NCBI RefSeq assembly: GCF_036895565.1
Contig: NZ_CP145904.1
Coordinates: forward strand, 2,232,001-2,296,000
Origin: Flavobacterium sp. KS-LB2
GTDB taxonomy: Bacteria; Bacteroidota; Bacteroidia; Flavobacteriales; Flavobacteriaceae
DNA: 64,000 nucleotides
Direction: 5' to 3'
In this document: positions 17,459-26,450 of the stretch, piece by piece
Position numbering within the stretch: the stretch's first letter is position 1
How the letters are laid out: the number at the start of each line of letters is the position of its first letter
The notes under the pieces: generated by a model
What the model was told of the DNA's origin: nothing
Seen by the model: the letters and a program-made list of their open reading frames with translations, nothing else
Database searches by the model: none
Translations under genes and position numbers: made by a program

Positions 17459-18139
17459 ATGAGCAAATGCGAACAATGTATCGTCAGAGAATTTAGCTCT
17501 TTAAAAGCACTTACTAAAGACGAATTACTAAAACTTTCAGACTGTAAAACATCCCATACCATTAAAAAAGGAGCGGTTATATTTGAAGAGGGAGAAAATG
17601 TAAATGGTATTTATTGCATAAAAGATGGCATTTGTAAACTGACTAAACTCAGTGCGAATGGTAAAGATCATATTGTAAAATTAGTTACAAAAGGAGAATT
17701 ATTAGGGCAACGCTCTATGATTAGTGATGAACCCGTAAACCTAAGCGCTATAGCTCTCGAAGACATGCAGGTTTGTTTTATTCCAAAGTCAGAGGTGATG
17801 GGATATTTTGACAAAAACAATCAGTTTTCCATGAATGTCATGAAAACGATTTGCGGAGACTTAAAAGAAGCAGATGAACTTATGGTCAAATTAGCCCAAA
17901 AAACAGTCAAAGAAAGATTAGCAGAAACACTTCTTTATTTGCATCATACCTTTGGTGAAAATGAAGATAAATCCTTAAAAATACAACTTTCCAGAGATGA
18001 ATTGGCCAGTATGATTGGTACAGCCACTGAAAGTTGCATTCGTTTATTATCTGATTTCAATAAATTAGGATTGATTGAGTTAACTGGTAAAAAAATAGTT
18101 TTAAAAGATCTTACTCAACTTAAAAAACTAGCAGATTAA
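17459..18139 (+). CDS. Crp/Fnr-family transcriptional regulator
   Basis: 226 residues: an N-terminal cyclic-nucleotide-binding-like beta barrel, dimerisation helix and C-terminal winged helix-turn-helix (LSRDELASMIGTATESCIRLL). Glu191 and Arg195 of the recognition helix match the Glu and Arg that in Crp and FNR contact the TGA half site. The N-terminus has a CxxC pair (Cys4, Cys7), and Cys106 lies at the spacing of E. coli FNR Cys122 relative to that pair. The third FNR cysteine position is a serine, though Cys29 is nearby. An oxygen-sensing cluster is therefore possible but unproven. It probably controls hemN, cco and ccoI through the shared palindromes. Confidence 0.92.
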   Translation: MSKCEQCIVREFSSLKALTKDELLKLSDCKTSHTIKKGAVIFEEGENVNGIYCIKDGICKLTKLSANGKDHIVKLVTKGELLGQRSMISDEPVNLSAIALEDMQVCFIPKSEVMGYFDKNNQFSMNVMKTICGDLKEADELMVKLAQKTVKERLAETLLYLHHTFGENEDKSLKIQLSRDELASMIGTATESCIRLLSDFNKLGLIELTGKKIVLKDLTQLKKLAD

Positions 18140-18150
18140 TCACACTCATA

Positions 18151-19599
18151 TTATTCTTTCTTATTCATAACAAAATAATATACTGGAATTCCAAACGCCA
18201 CAATACACAATCCTAATCCTGTATTGAAGGTATCATAAATCAATAAGGTGAGACAAATTGCCACTGTAACTACAATATAAAGTGCAGGTACAAATGGATA
18301 ACCAAAGGCTTTGTAGGGTCTATCGGCATTAGGTTCTTTTTTTCGAAGGATGAAAACACCCAGAATCGTCAAGATATAAAACAGCAACGACGCAAAAGTA
18401 GCATACGTCAATAAATCACCAAACTTTCCAGATATACAAAGCACACAAGCCCAAATACATTGTACCCACAATGCTTTGGCAGGAACTTGGTTTTTATTTA
18501 ATTCCGTCGCTTGTTTGAAGAACAATCCATCTTTTGCCATAGCAAAAAATAATCGTCCTCCCGAAAGAATCAATCCGCTATTGCAACCAAAGGTAGAAAC
18601 CATAATTAAAGCAGCCATAACAAAAACACTCACATTTCCCATAATCATGCTAGCTGCAGCAGCTCCTACTCTATCATTACTGGCAAACATGATTCCATTG
18701 CTGGCAATATTGGCAGCGTTTGGAGTTCCTTGCATAGGCAGCAAAGCCAAATAAGCAACATTCGCTAAAACATAAATAATGGTTACTATTAAGGTTCCAA
18801 GAAATAAACTTCGCGGAATATTCTTTTTGGGTTCTTTAATTTCACCTGCTATAAAAGTTACATTATTCCAAGCATCACTAGAAAACAAGGAATTGATTAT
18901 TGTGGCTCCAGCAGCGCCAAGAAGTGCCATTCCTGCTAGTTTTGTTACTGTAATTGTTCCGTCAGGATTGACAACCGTTTTACTGGCTTCCCACATATTT
19001 GCAAAATTATTGGACAAAACATTTGTTTGTAAACCAACATACAATCCTAAAACAATCAATGCAAAAAGTGCTATTAATTTAGCCGAAGTAAAGATCAACT
19101 GAACTGTTTTTCCGCTTTCGACACCTTTAGTATTGATGTAAGTAAGCAAAATTATACTAAAAATAGCCAATACTTTTTGGTACGAAAAAACAAAGTTAGA
19201 ACCAACTGTAAACAGTGTTTGGTCTAAAACAGGAAAAAAGATAGCAGCGTAATTAGCAAAAGTAACTGCAATGGCAGCGATGACTCCAGTTTGAATTACC
19301 GTGAAAACAGTCCAACCGTACAGAAAAGAAACTAATCGACCATAAGCGCGTTGAATATAAACAAACTGTCCGCCCGCATTAGGCATCATTCCTGCTAATT
19401 CGCCATAACTCAATGCTGCAGCCACTGTGATTAATCCGGTTACCAACCAAATAACCAATAACCAAGCAGCAGAACCAATATCTCTTGCCATGGCGGAGGT
19501 AACAATGAAAATCCCGGATCCTATCATGGAACCCGCAACTAAACTCGTGGCATCTATTAATCCTAATGAACGTTTTAACTCGGTTTTATTTTCTGACAT
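18151..19599 (-). CDS. APC-family amino acid permease
   Basis: 482 residues with about 12 membrane helices. The start LGLIDATSLVAGSMIGSGIFIV is the APC signature that unwinds helix 1 for substrate binding, and NAGGQFVYIQRAYG is the conserved loop after helix 2. It should move amino acids across the inner membrane, coupled to protons or by exchange. The substrate cannot be deduced. It converges tail to tail with the crp/fnr gene with only 11 bases between stop codons and no room for an intrinsic terminator. Confidence 0.92.
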   Translation of the reverse strand: MSENKTELKRSLGLIDATSLVAGSMIGSGIFIVTSAMARDIGSAAWLLVIWLVTGLITVAAALSYGELAGMMPNAGGQFVYIQRAYGRLVSFLYGWTVFTVIQTGVIAAIAVTFANYAAIFFPVLDQTLFTVGSNFVFSYQKVLAIFSIILLTYINTKGVESGKTVQLIFTSAKLIALFALIVLGLYVGLQTNVLSNNFANMWEASKTVVNPDGTITVTKLAGMALLGAAGATIINSLFSSDAWNNVTFIAGEIKEPKKNIPRSLFLGTLIVTIIYVLANVAYLALLPMQGTPNAANIASNGIMFASNDRVGAAAASMIMGNVSVFVMAALIMVSTFGCNSGLILSGGRLFFAMAKDGLFFKQATELNKNQVPAKALWVQCIWACVLCISGKFGDLLTYATFASLLFYILTILGVFILRKKEPNADRPYKAFGYPFVPALYIVVTVAICLTLLIYDTFNTGLGLCIVAFGIPVYYFVMNKKE

Positions 19600-19632
19600 T
19601 GGATAATTTAATTATTTAAAACTGGATACTAA

Positions 19633-19648
19633 TCCCGAAGTATCGGGA
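19633..19648. repeat. Short hairpin between mazG and the permease
   Basis: TCCCGA / TCGGGA with a 4-base loop, lying 36-51 bases downstream of the mazG stop on the minus strand. There is no T run after it, so it is not a convincing intrinsic terminator. Confidence 0.45.
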
Positions 19649-19683
19649 CTGAAATCTGAGCACTGATTACTAAATACTGAACA

Positions 19684-20457
19684 CTACAACTTCTTCGCTT
19701 CTTCCCAAAAAACATCCATTTCAGCTAAAGTCATGTCCATTAGGGGTTTTCCTAATTCTCCTGCTTTGCTTTCCAAATATTGAAAGCGCTTAATGAATTT
19801 TTTATTGGTACGTTCCAAAGCATCTTCGGGATTTACATTCAGAAATCGGGCATAATTGATCATTGAAAATAAAACATCTCCAAACTCAGCTTCAATTTTA
19901 TCGTGATCTCCCGCTTTAACCTCAACTTGTAACTCTTCTAATTCCTCTTGAACCTTATCCCAAACTTGATGTGATTCCTCCCAATCAAACCCAACACCTT
20001 TCACTTTATCCTGAATGCGACTGGCTTTGACTAATGCTGGCAGACTTCTTGGAACACCTTCTAAAACCGATTTTTTACCTTCTTTCAGTTTTAGTTTTTC
20101 CCAATTCTGTTTTACTTCCTCTTCGTCTTTTACCACAACATCACTGTAAATATGCGGATGACGGTGAATCAGTTTATCACAAATTTCATTACATACATCA
20201 GCCATATCAAAATCATTGGTTTCGCTTCCTATTTTGGCATAAAAAATAATATGCAATAACAAGTCTCCTAATTCCTTTTTGACTTCGTTTAAATCGTTAT
20301 CTAAAATTGCATCTCCTAATTCGTAGGTTTCTTCAATAGTTAAATGACGCAATGTTTGCATGGTTTGCTTCTTGTCCCACGGACATTTTTCACGCAAATC
20401 ATCCATGATGTCTAATAATCTTTCGAAAGCTTGCAATTGGTTTTGTCTTGAATTCAT
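19684..20457 (-). CDS. mazG: Nucleoside triphosphate pyrophosphohydrolase MazG
   Basis: 257 residues with two tandem MazG domains, the length of the E. coli enzyme. Domain 1 has LREKCPWDKKQT and LTIEETYELGDAI, with the EExxE-type magnesium ligands and LGDLLLHIIFYAKIG. Domain 2 repeats EFGDVLFSMINYARFL. It hydrolyses noncanonical or excess NTPs to NMP and pyrophosphate in the cytoplasm. It is followed upstream on the same strand by the DUF5606 gene, but a terminator lies between them. Confidence 0.95.
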   Translation of the reverse strand: MNSRQNQLQAFERLLDIMDDLREKCPWDKKQTMQTLRHLTIEETYELGDAILDNDLNEVKKELGDLLLHIIFYAKIGSETNDFDMADVCNEICDKLIHRHPHIYSDVVVKDEEEVKQNWEKLKLKEGKKSVLEGVPRSLPALVKASRIQDKVKGVGFDWEESHQVWDKVQEELEELQVEVKAGDHDKIEAEFGDVLFSMINYARFLNVNPEDALERTNKKFIKRFQYLESKAGELGKPLMDMTLAEMDVFWEEAKKL

Positions 20458-20485
20458 TAGAAATGGTTTTTGGTAAAAATAAAAA

Positions 20486-20516
20486 AATCCTGTTCAGAAA
20501 ATAGCTGAACAGGATT
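20486..20516 (-). terminator. Terminator after the DUF5606 gene
   Basis: On the minus strand a 12-base-pair perfect stem AATCCTGTTCAG / CTGAACAGGATT with a 7-base loop is followed by a T-rich run. It begins about 21 bases after the DUF5606 stop. Confidence 0.9.
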
Positions 20517-20537
20517 AAATATTATTTTTAAGTAGTA

Positions 20538-21020
20538 TTACTCTTTTTTAGCTTTTGCTTTTTTAGCAGGAGCTACTGTCTCTTCAACAGCAACAAGTGC
20601 TTCATCAGCTGGTTTTTCTTCGCTAGTAGCTGGTGCTTCATCAACAACTAATCCTTTTGCTTGAAGCATATTGTACCAATTTAAAACTTTTTTGATGTCA
20701 GAAGGATATACTCTTTCTTCGTCATAATCAGGTAAAATTTCTTTGAAATAAGCCGTTAATGTAGCATTGTCTTCTTTATGTGAAATTGCTTGCCCTTTAT
20801 TTTCTTTATCAGCAATTTTTTGCATGATTTCAGCTAATGGTTTTTCGCCTTCGTACGTATAAATTGAAATTTCAGACAATAAACTTACATTGCTTTTTAG
20901 GTTTACTGTAATTTTTTTTCCATCTAATAATGATTCAGCAACAAACCCAGTGCGTGTTTGTACTCTTAATACATATAAACCTGGTTTCCCAGAAATGGCT
21001 AATATTTTTTCTAAATTCAT
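20538..21020 (-). CDS. DUF5606 domain-containing protein
   Basis: 160 residues. The N-terminal ~130 form the DUF5606 domain, starting MNLEKILAISGKPGLYVLR with an SH3-like beta rich first half (FVAESLLDGKKITV) and ending LNWYNMLQAKGLV. The last ~30 residues are an acidic, then lysine-rich tail (APAKKAKAKKE) that could bind nucleic acid. There is no signal peptide. The family is widespread in Bacteroidota and has no established function that I know of. It lies directly downstream of def and probably shares its transcript. Confidence 0.88.
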   Translation of the reverse strand: MNLEKILAISGKPGLYVLRVQTRTGFVAESLLDGKKITVNLKSNVSLLSEISIYTYEGEKPLAEIMQKIADKENKGQAISHKEDNATLTAYFKEILPDYDEERVYPSDIKKVLNWYNMLQAKGLVVDEAPATSEEKPADEALVAVEETVAPAKKAKAKKE

Positions 21021-21109
21021 GTTTTGTGTAATTATTATTAAGAATTTGACTTATTTTTTTTTCAATTAGAACCAAAAATCATACCAAGATAAAGTTGTTA
21101 AAAACGTTC

Positions 21110-21697
21110 TTATCTTCCTTTTTTAGCAAAAAATTTCATTCGGTAGTCTTGAAATGTTTTTCCTTCTAAAATATTTTTTAACTTCTTTTGAATTAATCGT
21201 TTTTTTAATGACGAAATTTTATCGGTGAATAAAACTCCTTCAATGTGATCGTATTCATGTTGAATTACTCTAGCAATCAATCCGTCAAACACTTCGGTTT
21301 TCATAACAAAATCCTCTTCGCAATATTCAAGTGTTATAGTTGGATTTCTATAAACATCTTCTCTAACATCCGGAATACTCAGACAACCTTCGTTAAAACT
21401 CCATTCTTCACCTTCTTCTTTTATCATTTTAGCATTGATAAAAGTTCTTTTGAATCCATTTAATTCTTTTTGTTTTGTATCGTCTAATTCCTCATCATCA
21501 CTAAAAGGGGTTGTATCAATTACAAATAAACGAAGTGCCAATCCTACTTGAGGTGCGGCAAGACCAACACCATAGGCATTATACATTGTTTCGTACATAT
21601 TAGCAATTGTTTCTTTCAAATTAGGATGTTCTGGTGAAAGAACCTCGCCTACTTTTCTTAAAACTGGATCACCGTATCCTATAATTGGTAAAATCAT
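21110..21697 (-). CDS. def: Peptide deformylase
   Basis: 195 residues. All three catalytic motifs are present: GVGLAAPQ (residues 43-50), EGCLSIP with metal ligand Cys105, and QHEYDH with metal ligands His147 and His151 and catalytic Glu148. It removes the formyl group from nascent protein N-termini in the cytoplasm using a ferrous ion. A 10-residue insertion around DDEELDDTKQ between motifs 1 and 2 is typical of Bacteroidota. It heads the def-DUF5606 unit. Confidence 0.97.
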   Translation of the reverse strand: MILPIIGYGDPVLRKVGEVLSPEHPNLKETIANMYETMYNAYGVGLAAPQVGLALRLFVIDTTPFSDDEELDDTKQKELNGFKRTFINAKMIKEEGEEWSFNEGCLSIPDVREDVYRNPTITLEYCEEDFVMKTEVFDGLIARVIQHEYDHIEGVLFTDKISSLKKRLIQKKLKNILEGKTFQDYRMKFFAKKGR

Positions 21698-21894
21698 TGT
21701 TTTTATATTAAGTATTATCTACTGGAAATTAGGAATAAGTTGTCCTTAAATTCAGTCTGCAAAAATAGTAAAAAAATAGACAATGAATAATCCTGAATTG
21801 ATTATTAGTATTTTTTTACCATTTAGACAAAAACAGCACTATTTATTCTTTTAATGAGTCGCTCAATTCTTACCTTTGCTTGTAATCCAATTAT

Positions 21895-24108
21895 ATGATT
21901 TACAAAATCCGAAAATTTACCGATAGTACTTACTTTACTAATGCTTTAAAAGTAACCATAGCAGCAGTTATTCCGGTTATAGTGCTTTCTTTTTTGGGCA
22001 ATTTCGAAATAGGTTTTACTATAGCTTTAGGTGCATTTTTTACTTATCCGAGTGATATTCCTAGTAATCTAAAACATAAAATAAATGGTATTCTGGTTAC
22101 AGCTTTACTTGTTGCAGGTGTCAATATAGTAGTGAATATTATTTATCCCTATTCCTTTATCTTCTATCCGTTTTTGGCGGTGTTACTGTTTTTAATAGCA
22201 CTGATTTCTGTTTATGGACAACGGGCTACAATGGTATCTTTCTCCGCCTTAATATCGGTTTCATTGGCCTTTGCCAATATCAATACTGGCTGGGCAATGG
22301 TTCAACATGCTCTTTTACTATTATCTGGAGGATTATTCTATCTCCTAATTTCCCTTATTTTTAATTATGTAAGACCCCATCGCTACATTGAACTACAAAT
22401 TGCAGAATGCATCAAACTTACCGCAAAATATTTAAAACTAAGAGGTGATTTATGGACGATTGATGCCGATAAAAAAGCCATTATTGAAAAACAATTACAC
22501 CTTCAGGTAGCCCTAAACACTATTCGGCAAAACATTAGAGAGGTATTGATTAGTAGTCATACTTCATCTGGTTCTTCTAATCAAAACCGAAAGATGCTGA
22601 TTGTTTTTATTTCATTGATGGAAATCCTGGAACTCGCATTAGCCACTTCATTCGACCATGATAAATTACATCAAAAATTTGACGATCATCCAAAGGTATT
22701 ATTGACCTATCAAAAACTAGCCTACAATCTTGCCTCAAGTTTAAAAAAACTATCTAAAAGCGTACAAAACCAAACTAAATACATTTCTAAGCATACTTTA
22801 CAAAGTGACTTGTATCATTTACAACTGGCCATTACTGATTATGAAAATGATTTAGGAAAAATTCCTGCTTCTGAAGGTGTTTTTATGCTAACCACTATGC
22901 TACAATATGCAGAAAAACAAGTGGAGAAAATAAAAATTGTTGAGCGTTCTTTTACGCTAGCCTATAATTCACAGGATTTTAAAGAAAAGGACAAAGACTT
23001 AGAAAAATTCCTCACGCCCCAATATTATCCTTTGAGTACTTTGACTGAAAACCTCAGTTTCTCTTCCACCATTTTCAGGCATTCGCTGCGACTAACCTTA
23101 ACATTATTGATTGGTTTTATCATTGGAAACATACTGCCTTTTCATAATGTCTATTGGATTTTATTGACAATTATAGTAATTATGCGCCCTGGATATGGCC
23201 TAACGAAACAACGGTCTTTTCATCGAATTTTTGGCACAATACTAGGTGGATTAATCGCTTTTGGGATTCTTTCATTCCTACACGACAACATCGCCATCAG
23301 TGTACTTGCTATTATCAGCATGCTTTTAGGGTTTTCATTCACCCAAATAAATTATAAAGTCAGTGCCACATTTGTAACCATGTATGTTGTTTTCATTTAC
23401 GGAATATTAACTCCCAATATTGGTGATGTCGTTCAATATAGAATACTCGATACCATTGTAGGTTCCGCATTAGCTTTTCTTGCCAATCACTTTTTATGGC
23501 CTTCCTGGGAATTTTTAAATATTCCGTCGCATATAGAAAAAGCGATTGTTGCAAATCAAAATTACCTAAAGGAAATCTCTTTTTTTTACAATAAAAAAGG
23601 AACTGTTTCTACCTCGTATCGTTTAGCTCGAAAAAATGCTTTTATCGAAATTGGTAATTTAATGGCTTCTTTCCAAAGAATGGTTCAGGAACCAAAATCA
23701 AAACAAAAGCAGTTGCCACAAGTCTATAAACTAGCTGTACTGAATCATTCCTTGCTATCCTCATCAGCTTCGCTAGGAACTTACATCCAATCACACAAAA
23801 CCACATCTGCTTCTGAAGCGTTTAATGTTGTAGTAGACACCGTTATTAGAAATCTAGATAACGCGATTTCACTTTTGAAAGTAAACGATTTACACCTAAA
23901 AAAAGATCTTCCAAAAGAAGATTTAGCCATGCGTTTTTCAGAATTAAAAAACAGTATAGAAAAAGAATTAAAAGCAGGAATTGCTATTGATGAAGAAGCG
24001 TTTAAATTGAAAATGCAAGAAGCACAATTAGTTATTGAGCAATTAATCTGGTTGACTAATCTCTCTGAAAATATTTTCAAAACGACAAAAGAATTAATGG
24101 AATCGTAA
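21895..24108 (+). CDS. FUSC/YccS-family inner membrane protein
   Basis: 737 residues in the duplicated YccS/YhfK layout: six or so helices at ~15-165, a long cytoplasmic helical domain at ~170-390, a second block of helices at ~395-535, and a C-terminal helical domain. The second block starts with FRHSLRLTLTLLIGFIIG and contains WILLTIIVIMRPGYGLT, the fusaric-acid-resistance-like signature. Relatives are thought to export aromatic or other organic acids, but the substrate here is unknown. A consensus -7 box TACCTTTG (21871-21878) precedes it. It interrupts the otherwise minus-strand run from def to ruvX. Confidence 0.88.
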   Translation: MIYKIRKFTDSTYFTNALKVTIAAVIPVIVLSFLGNFEIGFTIALGAFFTYPSDIPSNLKHKINGILVTALLVAGVNIVVNIIYPYSFIFYPFLAVLLFLIALISVYGQRATMVSFSALISVSLAFANINTGWAMVQHALLLLSGGLFYLLISLIFNYVRPHRYIELQIAECIKLTAKYLKLRGDLWTIDADKKAIIEKQLHLQVALNTIRQNIREVLISSHTSSGSSNQNRKMLIVFISLMEILELALATSFDHDKLHQKFDDHPKVLLTYQKLAYNLASSLKKLSKSVQNQTKYISKHTLQSDLYHLQLAITDYENDLGKIPASEGVFMLTTMLQYAEKQVEKIKIVERSFTLAYNSQDFKEKDKDLEKFLTPQYYPLSTLTENLSFSSTIFRHSLRLTLTLLIGFIIGNILPFHNVYWILLTIIVIMRPGYGLTKQRSFHRIFGTILGGLIAFGILSFLHDNIAISVLAIISMLLGFSFTQINYKVSATFVTMYVVFIYGILTPNIGDVVQYRILDTIVGSALAFLANHFLWPSWEFLNIPSHIEKAIVANQNYLKEISFFYNKKGTVSTSYRLARKNAFIEIGNLMASFQRMVQEPKSKQKQLPQVYKLAVLNHSLLSSSASLGTYIQSHKTTSASEAFNVVVDTVIRNLDNAISLLKVNDLHLKKDLPKEDLAMRFSELKNSIEKELKAGIAIDEEAFKLKMQEAQLVIEQLIWLTNLSENIFKTTKELMES

Positions 24109-24112
24109 AGAA

Positions 24113-24156
24113 AAAAGCGCCAGAATTAGAGAAAATCTAAAATCTAGCGCCTTTTG
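24113..24156. terminator. Bidirectional terminator between the FUSC gene and mqo
   Basis: Imperfect stem pairing AAAAAGCGCCAGA with TCTAGCGCCTTTT through two G-T pairs, extended by ATTAGA with TCTAAAAT. A and T runs flank both sides. The two convergent genes end at 24108 and 24174. Confidence 0.75.
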
Positions 24157-24173
24157 TTACAAAGTTACTTTTA

Positions 24174-25670
24174 CTAATTTTTCAGTTTCAAAACTGAAGA
24201 GGTATTTTTTCTTACTTCTTCTAATAAATCTGGATTATCATTCAAAGTCTGACCATATGAAGGAATCATAGCTTTTAATTTATCCTGCCATTCTGGAGTT
24301 TCTATTTCGTCTTTAAAACACCTTCCTATTAAATCCACCATAATAGAAACAGCAGTTGAAGCGCCTGGAGATGCTCCTAACAAAACAGCTAAAGATCCAT
24401 CTGCAGTTGTGATTACTTCGGTTCCAAACTCTAATATTCCACCTTCTTTTTCATCCTTTTTTATGACTTGAACACGTTGTCCTGCACGTTCTAAAACCCA
24501 ATCTTTAGACCTTGCACCAGGAACATATTCTCTCAATGCATTAATTCTGTCTTTAGGAGACTGACGCACTTGCTCAATCAAGTATTTTGTAAGTGGGATA
24601 TTTTTAATACCAGCAGCAATCATGGGAATGATATTATCAGGTTTTATGGATAATGGCAAATCAGAATAAGAACCATTTTTTAAAAATCGAGTAGAAAAAC
24701 CTGCAAAAGGTCCAAAAAGTAGTTGCTTTTCACCATTTATCATTCGGGAATCAATATGTGGAACTGACATAGGGGGCGCACCCACACTCGCTTTTCCATA
24801 TACTTTTGCTTGATGTTTAGCAATCACCTCAGGATTGGTACATTTTAACCACTGTCCGCTCACAGGGAAACCGCCATAGCCTTTTCCTTCTGGAACGTTT
24901 GCTTTTTCTAATAATGGCAATGAACCGCCACCAGCTCCAATAAAAACAAATTTAGTGTATGCTTTTCTTTTTTGGCCTGTAGCCAAATCAGTAATTTTTA
25001 TTCTCCACGATTTATCTTCACGTTGTCTCAATTTTTGAACTTCATGATTAAAATACATCGTAACTCCATCCAATTTAGCCAAATAATTAAAAATATTTCG
25101 GGTTAATTCTCCAAAATTCACATCAGTTCCAATAGCCATTGACGTTGCAGCAACTTTTTCAGATTCATTTCTACCTTCCATAACAAGAGGCATCCATTCT
25201 TTTAATTGAGCAAAATCAGTACTGAAAACCATTTGTTTAAAAAGAGGATTCGAATGTAAAGCCTCAAATCTTGTTTTAAGGTATTCTACATTTTTTTCTC
25301 CCCAAACAAAACTCATGTGAGGAATACTTTTAATGAAATTTTCAGGTGATGAAACTTTATTTTGTTGCACTAAATAGGCCCAAAACTGTCTGGAAACCTC
25401 GAAAGATTCTGCAATACTTATTGCTTTTTTTGGATTGATGCTTCCATCTTCACTTTCTGGAGTATAATTAAGCTCACAAAAAGCAGAATGTCCCGTTCCT
25501 GCATTATTCCATGCATCAGAACTTTCGGCAGCAGCAATATCTAATCTTTCGTAAATTTCAATCTTTATATCTGGTTGTAACTCTTTTAGGATTAAGCCAA
25601 GAGTGGCGCTCATTATTCCAGCTCCTATAAGAACTACATCACTTTGCGAACGAATGGTTGTATCGGGCAT
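24174..25670 (-). CDS. mqo: Malate:quinone oxidoreductase
   Basis: A 498-residue FAD enzyme that oxidises malate to oxaloacetate and passes electrons to the quinone pool at the inner membrane. The N-terminal FAD loop is VVLIGAGIMSATLGLIL. It is followed by NNAGTGHSAFCELNYTP, a strong Mqo signature, and later FIGAGGGSLPLLEKA, GFPVSGQWLKC and LGASPGASTAV. Length is typical. It is monocistronic on the minus strand and bounded by the bidirectional terminator. Confidence 0.97.
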   Translation of the reverse strand: MPDTTIRSQSDVVLIGAGIMSATLGLILKELQPDIKIEIYERLDIAAAESSDAWNNAGTGHSAFCELNYTPESEDGSINPKKAISIAESFEVSRQFWAYLVQQNKVSSPENFIKSIPHMSFVWGEKNVEYLKTRFEALHSNPLFKQMVFSTDFAQLKEWMPLVMEGRNESEKVAATSMAIGTDVNFGELTRNIFNYLAKLDGVTMYFNHEVQKLRQREDKSWRIKITDLATGQKRKAYTKFVFIGAGGGSLPLLEKANVPEGKGYGGFPVSGQWLKCTNPEVIAKHQAKVYGKASVGAPPMSVPHIDSRMINGEKQLLFGPFAGFSTRFLKNGSYSDLPLSIKPDNIIPMIAAGIKNIPLTKYLIEQVRQSPKDRINALREYVPGARSKDWVLERAGQRVQVIKKDEKEGGILEFGTEVITTADGSLAVLLGASPGASTAVSIMVDLIGRCFKDEIETPEWQDKLKAMIPSYGQTLNDNPDLLEEVRKNTSSVLKLKN

Positions 25671-25790
25671 AACAAAATTTTAAAGTGCAAATATACTTTA
25701 TATATGTAAAAAAAATGTAACAAATTATTGTTAAAAAGTAAGGAATTACAAATCTACTTTAGAGTATTGCTATGGAATTCGAGTTGGGTT

Positions 25791-26207
25791 TTAAAACAAT
25801 TTTCGAGTTAAATAATCCTGAAGCATTATCGTTGCCGAAATCTCATCAATAAGCCCTTTGTTTTGTCGCTGTTTCTTGCTAAGACCACTGTCAATCATGG
25901 TTTGAAAAGCCATTTTTGAAGTAAAACGTTCATCTACCCGAATTACTTTCATATCTGGAAAATGATTGGTAAAATGAGTTACAAAACCTTTGATGATAGA
26001 AGCACTTTCTGAAGGTTCTCCATTCATTTGTTTGGGTTCACCAATGAGTACGGCCTCAACTTTTTCTTTAGCAAAATAATCTTTCAAAAAAGCAATTGCA
26101 GTTGGTGATGGAATAGTAGTTAAACCTGAAGCTATGATTTGCATTTCATCAGTAACGGCTATTCCTGTACGTTTTTGACCGTAATCTATGGACAGAATTC
26201 TTGGCAT
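25791..26207 (-). CDS. ruvX: RuvX/YqgF Holliday junction resolvase-like protein
   Basis: 138 residues with an RNase H-like fold: ILSIDYGQKRTGIAVTD carries the first acidic residue, GEPKQMNGEPS follows, then VIRVDERFTSKMAF and DEISATIMLQDYL with the remaining acidic residues. The family acts in pre-16S rRNA 5'-end maturation and is related to RuvC. Length is standard. It has its own upstream region shared with the divergent dapD gene. Confidence 0.94.
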   Translation of the reverse strand: MPRILSIDYGQKRTGIAVTDEMQIIASGLTTIPSPTAIAFLKDYFAKEKVEAVLIGEPKQMNGEPSESASIIKGFVTHFTNHFPDMKVIRVDERFTSKMAFQTMIDSGLSKKQRQNKGLIDEISATIMLQDYLTRKLF

Positions 26208-26405
26208 TTTATGTGGGTTGAAATTCTAATCTAATTATCTCTAGAACTAATGTATGTCTTATGCAAAGATAAAATATTTTAGACTTGAAAAACAATGCTT
26301 AATCATTTATGATAATTACAAATTTCACTCCTTTAGTTTTAATCGTTACAAAAAGAAAACACTACGAAGTTAAATATGTAACATTATTCAAATCAATTTG
26401 CATTT

Positions 26406-26433
26406 TTGATTTTAGTTAAAAAACATATCTTTG
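26406..26433 (+). promoter_or_regulatory. dapD promoter
   Basis: TTG at 26406-26408 and a consensus -7 box TATCTTTG at 26426-26433, 17 bases apart, the classic Bacteroidota -33/-7 arrangement. It lies 18 bases before the ATG at 26451 and rules out a longer dapD frame starting at 26406. Confidence 0.75.
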
Positions 26434-26450
26434 CTAAAAATCTAACTAAA

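Noticed and set aside
18476..19102. Plus-strand frames opposite the amino acid permease
   Set aside because: They are antisense to a well-supported membrane protein gene and show no family features.
26310..26321. TGATAATTACAA between ruvX and dapD as a further Crp/Fnr operator
   Set aside because: Only one half matches; neither the dapD -7 box nor any box towards ruvX is at the 29.5-base distance seen at the other promoters.
26406..26450. Longer dapD frame starting at 26406
   Set aside because: It begins in the -33 element and runs through the -7 box TATCTTTG; MNPLQTIIEQAW at 26451 is the family's normal start.
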